NCBI GenBank assembly: GCA_031292015.1
Contig: JARLHY010000201.1
Coordinates: 1 to 56,355 of the forward strand
Source of the DNA: Negativicutes bacterium
Lineage (GTDB): Bacteria > Bacillota_C > Negativicutes > Sporomusales_B > JARLHX01
Length of the DNA stretch: 56,355 bases
Direction of reading: 5' to 3'
Shown here: positions 1-7,247 of the stretch, piece by piece
Position numbering within the stretch: position 1 is the stretch's first letter
Layout: each line of letters begins with the position of its first letter
Notes under the pieces: model-generated
What the model saw: only the letters and a program-made list of their open reading frames with translations
Told to the model about the DNA's origin: nothing
Databases searched by the model: none
Made by a program: the position numbers and the translations under genes

Positions 1-1
1 C

Positions 2-772
2 TTTGGCTCGGCGGCCCGGTTCGTCGCCCAGGCTTTCATGGGCATCAATCTCGATGTCCGGGCGCTGAGCGGTGTGTATGTCGGTGTGGTGATGGGCCGC
101 AACGCCGGCTTTTTGACGGCCGCTTCCTCGATCGCCCAAAAATATCCTGATGACGGTCCCCATCTCATCTACCTGCCGGAGCGCCAATTCTCAATGGATT
201 CCTTCCTGGCTGACGTCAAAAGGACCTATGACAAGCAAGGAAAGTGCATTGTGGCCATCTCCGAAGGGGTGTCTGACGCCACCGGGACGCCGATCATCGC
301 TTCACTTCGCAAACATTGCGAAACCGACGCCCATGGCAATCTCACATTGTCCGGAACCGGCGCCCTGGGTGACGCGCTTGCTGAACAAATAAAGGACAAA
401 CTGGGGATTTCCCGGGTCCGCAGCGATACCTTCGGTTATCTGCAACGTTCCTTCCTGGGATGCGTCTCTGATGTCGACCAGCATGAAGCCCGCGAAGTGG
501 GCGAACGGGCGGTCCAGATCGCCCTGTGGAATGATGCGGACGGCTCGATGACCATTCAGCGTACAGGCTACTATTCGGTGGATTACCGCCTGGTGGAACT
601 GTCCGAAGTGGCAGCCAAAACCAAGGTGATGCCGGAAGAATTCATCAATAAGGAAGGCAACCATATCACTGACGCCTTCAAGTTTTATGTCCGGCCGCTG
701 CTGGGTTCGGGCCTGCCGTCGGCATCCCAGCTCAGAGCTCCCCGGGTGCCCAAGCTGTTGCGCGTGAAATAA
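2..772 (+). CDS. 6-phosphofructokinase, probably PPi-dependent type (3' part only)
   Basis: The reading frame is already open at base 2 and ends at 772, so the N-terminal part lies outside the window; 256 residues are visible. The enzyme phosphorylates fructose 6-phosphate to fructose 1,6-bisphosphate in glycolysis, in the cytoplasm. The segment contains the family motif MGRNAGFLTAAS (fructose 6-phosphate binding MGR), then a DGPHLIYLPE stretch and AISEGVSDATG, all typical of the roughly 400-residue PFK group that includes PPi-dependent enzymes. The residues that decide between ATP and PPi lie upstream and cannot be seen, so the phosphoryl donor is inference. About 35 bases separate it from the next gene, so the two may be co-transcribed. 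Confidence 0.85.
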   Translation, partial: FGSAARFVAQAFMGINLDVRALSGVYVGVVMGRNAGFLTAASSIAQKYPDDGPHLIYLPERQFSMDSFLADVKRTYDKQGKCIVAISEGVSDATGTPIIASLRKHCETDAHGNLTLSGTGALGDALAEQIKDKLGISRVRSDTFGYLQRSFLGCVSDVDQHEAREVGERAVQIALWNDADGSMTIQRTGYYSVDYRLVELSEVAAKTKVMPEEFINKEGNHITDAFKFYVRPLLGSGLPSASQLRAPRVPKLLRVK

Positions 773-808
773 TTTGCCTGTGGGGCAATATAACGGGGAG
801 GTGTGGCG

Positions 809-1609
809 ATGCCGCGTTTATCGATCAATTTAACGATGCTGTTTCTGGAAATTCCCTTTATGGAGAGATTCGCGGCCGTCGCCCAAGCCGGCTTTCAAGC
901 GGTGGAACTCGGCTATTTTCTCTATGACTTTTCGCCGGAGGCCATCCGGCGGGAAGTGGATAAACACGGTCTACGTGTTGTACATCTTAACCTGCCACCG
1001 GGTGATCGGACCCGGGGTGAACGAGGCATTGCAAACGATCCGCGTCGGCAGGAAGAATTCAGAGCCAGTATCGATTGCGGCATTCGCTACGCCAAAGCGC
1101 TGGGAGTCACCCGGGCCAATTGCATGTCCGGCTTGAAGCTTTCCGATGTGCCGGATAGGCAACAGCGGCAGGCGCTGGTGGAAAATTTCCGTTATGCGGC
1201 CGAGGCGCTGGGAGCGGAGGGTATCCAGATGATGACCGAACCTCTCAATAGCTGGGATGTACCGGGATTTCATCTGAATATCCCCAGTCAGGTGTTTGAA
1301 TTGATGGAAGAAGTCGCTCACCCAAATTTTTATCTGCAATATGATATATATCATACCCAACGGATGCAAGGGGAGTTGATCGGTACGCTGGAGCGGCATA
1401 TCGATAAAATCGCCCACATCCAGGTTGCGGATAACCCTGGAAGGCACCAGCCGGGAACAGGGGAAATCAACTATCGTGCCGTCTTTTCCGCTATTGATAC
1501 TGTTGGTTACACAGGCTATGTAGGACTGGAATACATCCCCACTGGGAATACCGGAGCGTCCTTTGGCTGGATCAGGGAATATGGGTTGAAAGAAGGTGGC
1601 GTTTCATGA
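809..1609 (+). CDS. Hydroxypyruvate isomerase-like sugar phosphate isomerase/epimerase (TIM barrel)
   Basis: 266 residues, the usual length for Hyi/IolI-type xylose-isomerase-like TIM barrels. Visible family features are the N-terminal LSINLTMLF strand, GFQAVELGYF, a conserved Glu in MMTEPLNSWD, the metal-binding QYDIYHTQ, HIQVADNPGRHQPGTGEINY, and GLEYIPTG. Such enzymes isomerise hydroxypyruvate to tartronate semialdehyde or related C3/C6 sugars; the actual substrate cannot be read from sequence. An upstream GTG at 803 is in frame, but the Shine-Dalgarno GGGGAGG (795-801) is correctly spaced (7 nt) only for ATG 809, so that start is chosen. The stop overlaps the next gene by 4 bp (ATGA), indicating translational coupling. 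Confidence 0.8.
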   Translation: MPRLSINLTMLFLEIPFMERFAAVAQAGFQAVELGYFLYDFSPEAIRREVDKHGLRVVHLNLPPGDRTRGERGIANDPRRQEEFRASIDCGIRYAKALGVTRANCMSGLKLSDVPDRQQRQALVENFRYAAEALGAEGIQMMTEPLNSWDVPGFHLNIPSQVFELMEEVAHPNFYLQYDIYHTQRMQGELIGTLERHIDKIAHIQVADNPGRHQPGTGEINYRAVFSAIDTVGYTGYVGLEYIPTGNTGASFGWIREYGLKEGGVS

Positions 1610-2271
1610 GACCGGTTATATTAAAATCTAATTTCACGGATTACTATGACAGCTTTTTTGACAGTCCGGAAAGTATCGGGCCGCTAGTCTTCGAGCGCTA
1701 CACCAACCGCGGCATGAATCGCAGCGAGATACTGGGGTTCTTGAGCCGGAACGGGTTTTCGGTGCCTCGACACGGAAAACTCAAAGAGATCGGCAAATGG
1801 GCTCCCCATTTACGCGACAGCCAGTTGGTGGTGATCTACCTCGATGAAGAGAGCCACCGCGGGGAAAACAAACTGGTGATGACAGCTACCGAAGCGCTGA
1901 AGACCTACCCCGATTGTCTGGCTGCCGAATTCGTTGGCACCAGCAAGGATAGCGGCCATGGCCGGAGATTGGTGCAGGTCGGCCTCAAGTATTTTTGGAT
2001 CGACCTTGTCAGCGACGACTGGCGGGCCAGCTCAGGCAACGTGAAAACAAGCATCCGCAAACATGGCTGCGGACTGCAGTCCAATCTCTTTTTCCCGCTG
2101 TGGGCCATCGACTTCGTGCCGGTCAATGTCAGCGGCAACGAAGTGCTATATGCCGTTGATTTCAGTTCGGCTCCCATCGTCGGCGAGTACGGCATGGATG
2201 AACTCTTAGACGCCGAAACGGCGGCGCGGGAGATCAAGCAAATGGTCAACGAGTGTTACCGGCGGCGCTAG
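1606..2271 (+). CDS. Conserved-looking hypothetical protein, coupled to the isomerase gene
   Basis: 221 residues starting at an ATG that overlaps the stop of the isomerase gene (ATGA). I do not recognise the family. There is no signal peptide or membrane segment, so it is probably cytoplasmic. The sequence is rich in aromatic and charged residues, with motifs such as NRGMNRSEILGFL near residues 33-45, HGRRLVQVGLKYFWIDL in the middle and SDDWRASSGNV after it. The last part (YFWIDLVSDDWRAS) faintly recalls ATP-grasp-like proteins, but no catalytic set is convincing. The tight overlap suggests that it works with the isomerase. It is followed by a strong terminator, making it the last gene of the pfk-side transcript. 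Confidence 0.75.
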   Translation: MRPVILKSNFTDYYDSFFDSPESIGPLVFERYTNRGMNRSEILGFLSRNGFSVPRHGKLKEIGKWAPHLRDSQLVVIYLDEESHRGENKLVMTATEALKTYPDCLAAEFVGTSKDSGHGRRLVQVGLKYFWIDLVSDDWRASSGNVKTSIRKHGCGLQSNLFFPLWAIDFVPVNVSGNEVLYAVDFSSAPIVGEYGMDELLDAETAAREIKQMVNECYRRR

Positions 2272-2329
2272 CCGGAATTTTGGCGAGAAACTTGCTTACC
2301 GGACTTTATTGTGACGAATGTTATTAAAG

Positions 2330-2368
2330 AAAAAACGGTCAAACCCGATTGGGTTGACCGTTTTTTTT
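2330..2368. terminator. Bidirectional intrinsic terminator
   Basis: Stem CGGTCAA(A)CCC / GGGTTGACCG with a GATT loop, one bulged A, an A-run on the left and eight T on the right. It sits between the convergent hypothetical gene (plus) and the chemoreceptor gene (minus), so it can serve both. Confidence 0.9.
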
Positions 2369-2385
2369 ATTGTAGTGGCGGTTGG

Positions 2386-3237
2386 CTATTTTGTGTCTTT
2401 GAAGTAGTTTTGGGCGATTTCGGCCAGCTCGGTGGCGGCTTCAGCCAGGCTCTGGCTGGCGGTGGCCAGCTCGTTTACCGAGGCGGACTGTTGGTCGATA
2501 TTGTTGTCGATGACAGCAATCTTGCCGGAAAAAGATGTTGCCACATCGCGGATTTTGAGCAGGCTGTCGTTGATGCTTTTGACCGACTGGGAGGTGGCGT
2601 CAGCCAGTTTCCTGACTTCCTCAGCCACGACACCGAAGCCCCGGCCCTGTTCCCCGACCCTTGCCGCCTCGATGGCGGCATTTAGCCCGAGCAGGTTGGT
2701 CTGACCGGCAATATTGCGGATAAAAGCGACGATCTCGTCGGTTTGTTTGGAGGTATCCACCAGGCTTTTGCCGAGGGAGCCGAGCTCGCTACTGATTCGG
2801 GCCAGGTCTTGGGAGCTTGACGCTACTTCCTCCAGGCCGGCTGACATTTCCTCAGAGGCGGCAGCGAGACTTTCCGCCGTCACTCTGATTTTTTCGTAGG
2901 TTGTGATGGTTTGGGTGGTTGTGATGCAGCCGACAACCCGTCCACCGTCCTTGACCGGCCAGGCACAGGCGAGGTAGGGAACGCCGTAGGTCGAGTTTTC
3001 CTTGCTGACCATGCGGAAGATCTTTTTGCCGCTGGCGAGGCAGTCGATGCTCACTTTGCCTTTGACTGAGTCGCCGGGTTTGTTTTTTAGATCCAGCTCT
3101 TTGGCTGGCGCGTATGCGAGGTATACCCCGTCTTTAATCACTGAGATCCCGATATCTTCGGCCACTATCTCATTGAAACTGTCGGCGATTTTGGCGTAGT
3201 GATCGAGGATTTCTTCGGCAACAGAACCCATAAACAA
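2386..3237 (-). CDS. Soluble methyl-accepting chemotaxis protein
   Basis: 283 residues without any transmembrane segment. Residues about 1-110 form a small PAS/Cache-like cytoplasmic sensor ([16 protein letters not shown], then [22 protein letters not shown]). Residues 120-283 are the MCP signalling domain with the hairpin tip motif [28 protein letters not shown] (quoted in two adjoining parts, [16 protein letters not shown] and [12 protein letters not shown]) and EEVRKLAD. It should feed CheA/CheW from the cytosol, sensing an intracellular signal. A TTG at 3237 and an ATG at 3231 are both possible starts; GGGAGGG lies 4 nt before the TTG and 10 nt before the ATG, so neither is excluded. Shares its terminator with the convergent plus-strand gene. 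Confidence 0.88.
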   Translation of the reverse strand: MFMGSVAEEILDHYAKIADSFNEIVAEDIGISVIKDGVYLAYAPAKELDLKNKPGDSVKGKVSIDCLASGKKIFRMVSKENSTYGVPYLACAWPVKDGGRVVGCITTTQTITTYEKIRVTAESLAAASEEMSAGLEEVASSSQDLARISSELGSLGKSLVDTSKQTDEIVAFIRNIAGQTNLLGLNAAIEAARVGEQGRGFGVVAEEVRKLADATSQSVKSINDSLLKIRDVATSFSGKIAVIDNNIDQQSASVNELATASQSLAEAATELAEIAQNYFKDTK

Positions 3238-3731
3238 TTCACCCTCCCCTGGAGGCGCCCATAGCCAGCGCTTCCTTTTCTTTATGTTATCGCGGCCGCC
3301 GCCGTCAGACGGGTCACGTCGGGCTTCTCGGCCGGGCTGTTGGTGGTGATCATCTTGCCGAACCTGATGCCTATAGTTAATCTAATTATAGTTCACCATC
3401 GGCGCTTGGACAATATGTCGAAAGGCTCATAGTTTGACAAATAAAAAAACATCTAAGTCAGTTTTGAATTTCAAACCAAACCTAGATGCGGTCTTACTTT
3501 GCCCCTGCAGGTTGTGCACAGGCCATAAGAAGCGTAAGCTTGTAAAGCCGGTATTCGATTACCAGATAGAGGCAATGGTTGCTACACTGTTTGCGACATT
3601 ATTATACAATTTATGCTTACACATTACAAGGGCTTTCTGTCTTTGGTCCCTGTGATGGCACGCGGATCGCGGCCTGCCGCTAACTCACGTTGCAAGAATA
3701 GCAGGGCGAATGTTGTGCTTTACAACTGAGC
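3238..3731. other. Gene-poor interval with a possible coding remnant
   Basis: About 490 bases between the chemoreceptor and the marR promoter. From about 3290 to 3390 the plus strand reads, without stop, as a hydrophobic peptide containing [19 protein letters not shown], which looks like one helix of a lost membrane protein; no start or continuation is present. The rest (3400-3700) is AT-richer and holds only a 73-codon frame (3434-3655) with no ribosome site, which I regard as noise. Confidence 0.35.
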
Positions 3732-3764
3732 TTGAGTATGATATTTTTAAGTTAAATAATTTAA
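3732..3764 (+). promoter_or_regulatory. marR-pirin-doxX promoter with overlapping palindromic operator
   Basis: TTGAGT (3732-3737), 17 nt spacer and AATAAT (3755-3760) form a plausible sigma-A promoter. The perfect palindrome TTAAAT-A-ATTTAA (3752-3764) covers the -10 box. An AT-rich palindrome on its own promoter is the usual autorepression site of MarR regulators, and the gene starting 28 bases downstream is a MarR protein. Confidence 0.6.
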
Positions 3765-3791
3765 TGTTGAATTATATGAAGGGGCATCTTT

Positions 3792-4241
3792 ATGGTAAGC
3801 AACTATCGCGGCACGAAAACAGCGACTTTGGCGCTGCATACTTATGTGAAAATGATGCAGGCCGCCGAACTGGTCACCGGCCGCATTCACCGCCATCTCA
3901 CCACTACCGGGCTGACCATCACTCAGTTTGGGGTGCTTGAGGCGCTTTATCATTTGGGGCCGCTCTGTCAGCGGGATATTGCCGCGAAAATTTTGAAAAG
4001 CTGCGGTAATATCACCCATGTTCTCGACAATCTCGAAAAGCGGGGCTTGGTGGAGCGCAGGCGAGACAGTGACGACCGCCGCTACTATACCGTTCACCTG
4101 ACCGAAAGCGGTCAGGGGATGATGAGCGATGTTTTTCCCTGCCACGAGGCCGCGGTCCTAGGCGAAATGGCTGTCTTGACGCCTTCCGAGCAGCGGGAAT
4201 TCATCCGGCTTTGCCGCAAATTGACTACTGGGCGGCAGTAG
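3792..4241 (+). CDS. MarR family transcriptional regulator
   Basis: 149 residues, normal MarR length. Winged-helix DNA-binding features are clear: TITQFGVLEALYHLGPLCQRDIAAKI (helix-turn-helix; read as TITQFGVLEALYHLGP then LCQRDIAAKI), the recognition helix region CGNITHVLDNLEKRGLVERR, and the wing RRRDSDDRRYYTVHLTESG. The start ATG 3792 follows GAAGGGG (3778-3784). It is the first gene of a probable operon with pirin and DoxX and has an AT-rich palindrome over its own promoter, so it most likely represses these genes until a ligand such as a phenolic compound or oxidant is bound; the ligand is unknown. The pirin ORF begins 47 bases downstream. Confidence 0.9.
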   Translation: MVSNYRGTKTATLALHTYVKMMQAAELVTGRIHRHLTTTGLTITQFGVLEALYHLGPLCQRDIAAKILKSCGNITHVLDNLEKRGLVERRRDSDDRRYYTVHLTESGQGMMSDVFPCHEAAVLGEMAVLTPSEQREFIRLCRKLTTGRQ

Positions 4242-4288
4242 CAGAGACCGATGATTCGATTATTTTTTAGGTAAAGGACGGATAAAGC

Positions 4289-5158
4289 ATGACTGCAAAG
4301 CGAATTGACCGGATATTGCAAGCTAAGCCGACCATGGAGGGGGCTGGAGTTCGTCTGAAGCGGGCCTTTGGTTACGAGGAGGTGCCCCTGTTCGACCCCT
4401 TTTTGATGCTGGATGATTTTCATTCTTCCCAGCCGGCCGACTACTTGGCCGGATTTCCCTGGCATCCCCACCGGGGCATCGAGACCATCACCTATCTGCT
4501 CGAAGGGCTGGTGGAGCATGGCGACAGTATGGGCAACAAGGGGGCGATCGGCGCTGGCGATGTGCAGTGGATGACAGCCGGCAGCGGCATCATTCATCAG
4601 GAAATGCCGCAGCTGAGCCCGACCGGCACCATGTGGGGCTTTCAGCTATGGGCCAATCTGCCGGCTGCATCCAAGATGATGCCGCCCCGCTACCAGGATG
4701 TAAAGGCTGCCGAGATTCCGGAGGTGACTCTTGCCGGCGGCACTAAGGTGAAGATCATCGCCGGGGGGATTGGTGAGGTCAGCGGCCCGGTAAAAGACAT
4801 TGTCATCGAGCCGGAGTTTTTCGATGTGACCATCCCGGCCGGCGGGACCTTCGAGCATCGGGTGAAGGCCGGGCATACGGTGTTTGCCTATGTCCTCGCG
4901 GGGGAAGGCCGGTTCGGCGAAGCTGATCTGTCCCTCTCTGGCTCCGAAAGTATCGTGCTATTCGGGCGTGAAGGGGAAGAGGTCATAGCTACCGCCAGCG
5001 AACAGCCCTTCCGGTTTCTCCTGCTCGCCGGACGGCCGCTGGGTGAACCGATTGCCTGGCGCGGACCGATTGTGATGAATAGCGAGGCTGAACTAAAGAC
5101 GGCGTTTGAGGAATACCGCCTGGGTACATTTATCAAGGACGGCAATGGGGTATCTTAA
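4289..5158 (+). CDS. Pirin family protein (bicupin)
   Basis: 289 residues, the standard pirin length. The N-terminal cupin carries the full metal-binding set: His59 and His61 in WHPHRGIET, His103 and Glu105 in IIHQEMP, matching the known His/His/His/Glu iron site. The C-terminal cupin (about 170-289) is present. Bacterial pirins act as quercetin 2,3-dioxygenases or as redox-sensitive binding partners of metabolic enzymes; which applies here is not decided by sequence. The pairing with a MarR regulator and DoxX recurs in many bacteria and suggests a response to quinones, phenolics or oxidative stress (inference). Confidence 0.93.
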   Translation: MTAKRIDRILQAKPTMEGAGVRLKRAFGYEEVPLFDPFLMLDDFHSSQPADYLAGFPWHPHRGIETITYLLEGLVEHGDSMGNKGAIGAGDVQWMTAGSGIIHQEMPQLSPTGTMWGFQLWANLPAASKMMPPRYQDVKAAEIPEVTLAGGTKVKIIAGGIGEVSGPVKDIVIEPEFFDVTIPAGGTFEHRVKAGHTVFAYVLAGEGRFGEADLSLSGSESIVLFGREGEEVIATASEQPFRFLLLAGRPLGEPIAWRGPIVMNSEAELKTAFEEYRLGTFIKDGNGVS

Positions 5159-5202
5159 TCGGGACTGGAACATTTCTGTTTAAAATAGAGGAGGCGAGTA
5201 TC

Positions 5203-5649
5203 ATGTTCATGGCTATCACCAATGACTATCGTGAGCAGGGACTGCTGGTGCTGCGTGTGGGGATCGGGCTGCTGTTCATGTATTTTGGCTGGCCGAAGAT
5301 CATCGGCGGCGAAGAAACCTGGGCCAAGGTCGGGAGTATGGCGATGACGCCGATCGGCATCCATTTCGCTCTGCCCTTCTGGGGATTCATGGCGGCGATC
5401 GCCGAGTTCGGCGGCGGTTTGCTGCTCACTCTTGGCCTGTTTACCCGGCTGGCCTGCGGTCTTTTAACCTTTACGATGATTATGGCGACGGTTTTCAAAT
5501 TTTCGACCGGCGGGGGCCTGGCAGGGGCCTCGCAGCCGCTGAGTATGGGCATCGTTTTTTTCAGTCTGCTGTTTATCGGCCCAGGCCGCTACAGTTTTGA
5601 CGCCTGGCTGGGTGCCAAGTCCGCCCATTCGTGGGGACGGGGCCGCTGA
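5203..5649 (+). CDS. DoxX family membrane protein
   Basis: 148 residues with four hydrophobic segments, typical of DoxX. Recognisable are the first helix LLVLRVGIGLLFMYFGWPKI, the GGGLLLTLGLFTRLACGLL helix and a final FFSLLFIGPGRYSFDAWLG helix and amphipathic tail. DoxX-type proteins are small inner-membrane proteins related to the thiosulfate:quinone oxidoreductase subunit and are often linked to quinone or thiol redox stress. The start at ATG 5203 is preceded by GAGGAGG at an 8 nt distance. It is the third gene of the marR-pirin-doxX operon and is followed by an intrinsic terminator. Confidence 0.88.
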   Translation: MFMAITNDYREQGLLVLRVGIGLLFMYFGWPKIIGGEETWAKVGSMAMTPIGIHFALPFWGFMAAIAEFGGGLLLTLGLFTRLACGLLTFTMIMATVFKFSTGGGLAGASQPLSMGIVFFSLLFIGPGRYSFDAWLGAKSAHSWGRGR

Positions 5650-5670
5650 AGCTGGTCTCAGGCATAAATA

Positions 5671-5698
5671 AAGACGCCCGGTGTGGGCGTCTTTTTTA
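5671..5698 (+). terminator. Intrinsic terminator of the marR-pirin-doxX operon
   Basis: AAGACGCCC / GGGCGTCTT stem with a GGTGT loop followed by a T-run; it starts 22 bases after the doxX stop. Confidence 0.92.
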
Positions 5699-5710
5699 TG
5701 CTGCTGTGAT

Positions 5711-6016
5711 TTAGCCTTCGCCATAGGAGTCGTTGTCGTCTACATGGACGAAACACCAGCTGACGGCGCACTCGGCGACCGTTTCCGGAGCCCCTTTGAT
5801 GGCAATAGCCTGCAACCTGGCCTGGGCTTCTTCCAGGCTGGTGATTTCGCCGGGGAGGAGAAAATAGCCATAAGACATATCATCAATGAATACGTCAAAC
5901 AGGGTTTTTCCGGTCTGTGCCCCTTTGCCAAGATTGTTGAAAAGGATTTTTGCCGGACAGCTTAGCGGGGAACTCACGGTGTCGAGAACAACCATTCCTT
6001 TTGTCAACATTGTCAC
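5711..6016 (-). CDS. Small hypothetical protein
   Basis: 101 residues, GTG start at 6016 with AGGAGG 10 nt upstream on the minus strand (internal ATGs at 6010 and 5995 are alternatives). Not recognised. It has no signal peptide or membrane segment. The middle reads LFDVFIDDMSYGYFLLPGEI and is followed by an amphipathic helix SLEEAQARLQAIAIKGAPETV, then ECAVSWCFVHVDDNDSYGEG, suggesting a small alpha/beta fold. It faces the doxX gene convergently and has no close partner upstream, so it appears to be a single-gene unit. Confidence 0.6.
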   Translation of the reverse strand: MTMLTKGMVVLDTVSSPLSCPAKILFNNLGKGAQTGKTLFDVFIDDMSYGYFLLPGEITSLEEAQARLQAIAIKGAPETVAECAVSWCFVHVDDNDSYGEG

Positions 6017-6252
6017 TGCTGCTTCGCCTCCTATAGCGCTTCTTTGTCAATTATACAATACAGGCGGCTAATCGCCAACAATAGGTAATTAAAGAACATG
6101 ACTTCAGCCAAGATTTTTTACTGAATCTGTCGGACGATGTTTTTCTCTCCGGCCTGATGAACGGTTTGGGGAGGCGTTGCCAAAGATGTGTCGTATTATT
6201 TATTGTATAGAGAGTATGGCAGCTGAGGCCCTTTGGTGGGCAGGAGGTTCTG

Positions 6253-7215
6253 ATGAGAAACGGAAAGTATCTGGTGGCCCTTTTCGTCATAATGACGGTG
6301 ATATTTAGCCCGCTGGCCGCAGCTGCGGCTGACGGCGCTGCAACTGCCGGAAAGAGAACCATGCGCTATGTGGTGCAGGTTTCTGATGATTTTTGGGATA
6401 CGGCGACTTATGTCAAAAGTGGTGTGGTCTATAAACCCCAGAGGCTTACCATCGCCGTGATGGCTGTAAACGGGCAGGGACGGACGATGGTGCCGTATTA
6501 CAGTGGCGCGCTGGCGGCCGGTCAGTCCAGTGTCACCATCGACGCCGTCTTCCCGACCGGTCAGGCGGTTGTCACCCTTGTCAAGTTTGAGAGCCCGGGC
6601 GACACCTGGGCTGCGATCAGCAGTGATATTCATACTAACCGCGGCCAGACGGTGACTTATTCTTTTAAAGCGCCGCCGCCGCTGGATGTCCAGGTGACCA
6701 CGACGCCGATGCCTCGCCAGTTGCCGCCAACCCTGGAGCAACCATCACAGCCCCCGGCGCACAATTTGACGCCGATAACTGATCCGAAGGCCAAAGCTGA
6801 ACCGCCAGGGGAGCTCCCGGTGACGGTGGCCATCGAGCTGGAGAGCCCGGAGTATTTCTGGTTGGCGCCGATGCGCTGGAATTCCGGGCCGGTAATGAGG
6901 CCCGGGGCGCTGCTGACGCGGGTGTGGTTCGCCGGACAGGTACAGAGTGACTTTTCGCCAGGGCTGGTCAATCCATTGCGCCGCTCGGATTTTGATCCAG
7001 GCTGGTCGCAGGCCAAACAGACCCAGCTGTTGCCGACCGGAACACCGGTGAGTGTAGAGCTGGTGCTGATGGAGAATTATTACCGGGGAAGCGTGCTGCA
7101 GCGGGTCGAATTTACCAATAACGGCGCGCCGCTGGTCTTTAAAATTACCACAACAACGCCGCCGCCCGACTGGGGCATTACCTGGAAGATTGGCGAGACG
7201 CTTTTTGCGGAGTGA
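6253..7215 (+). CDS. Exported hypothetical protein with two related halves
   Basis: 320 residues. Residues 1-26 are a typical Sec signal peptide (RNGK then a hydrophobic core ending in AAAAA). The mature protein has an N-terminal part (about 35-140), a Pro/Thr-rich linker (about 141-190, rich in PP, TTTP and QPSQPP) and a C-terminal part (about 190-320). Both parts begin with a beta strand followed by an FW motif (VSDDFWDTATYVKSG and ESPEYFWLAPMRWNSG), which suggests an internal duplication of a beta-rich domain. Function unknown; probably periplasmic or envelope-associated. ATG 6253 follows CAGGAGG closely. The gene is 32 bases upstream of the dehydratase gene, so a shared transcript is possible. 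Confidence 0.72.
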   Translation: MRNGKYLVALFVIMTVIFSPLAAAAADGAATAGKRTMRYVVQVSDDFWDTATYVKSGVVYKPQRLTIAVMAVNGQGRTMVPYYSGALAAGQSSVTIDAVFPTGQAVVTLVKFESPGDTWAAISSDIHTNRGQTVTYSFKAPPPLDVQVTTTPMPRQLPPTLEQPSQPPAHNLTPITDPKAKAEPPGELPVTVAIELESPEYFWLAPMRWNSGPVMRPGALLTRVWFAGQVQSDFSPGLVNPLRRSDFDPGWSQAKQTQLLPTGTPVSVELVLMENYYRGSVLQRVEFTNNGAPLVFKITTTTPPPDWGITWKIGETLFAE

Positions 7216-7247
7216 CAGGGCGATCTGGGCAGTCAAATGAGGATTGA

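Noticed and set aside
3434..3655. 73-codon plus-strand frame in the gap before marR
   Set aside because: No Shine-Dalgarno, no similarity, AT-rich intergenic context.
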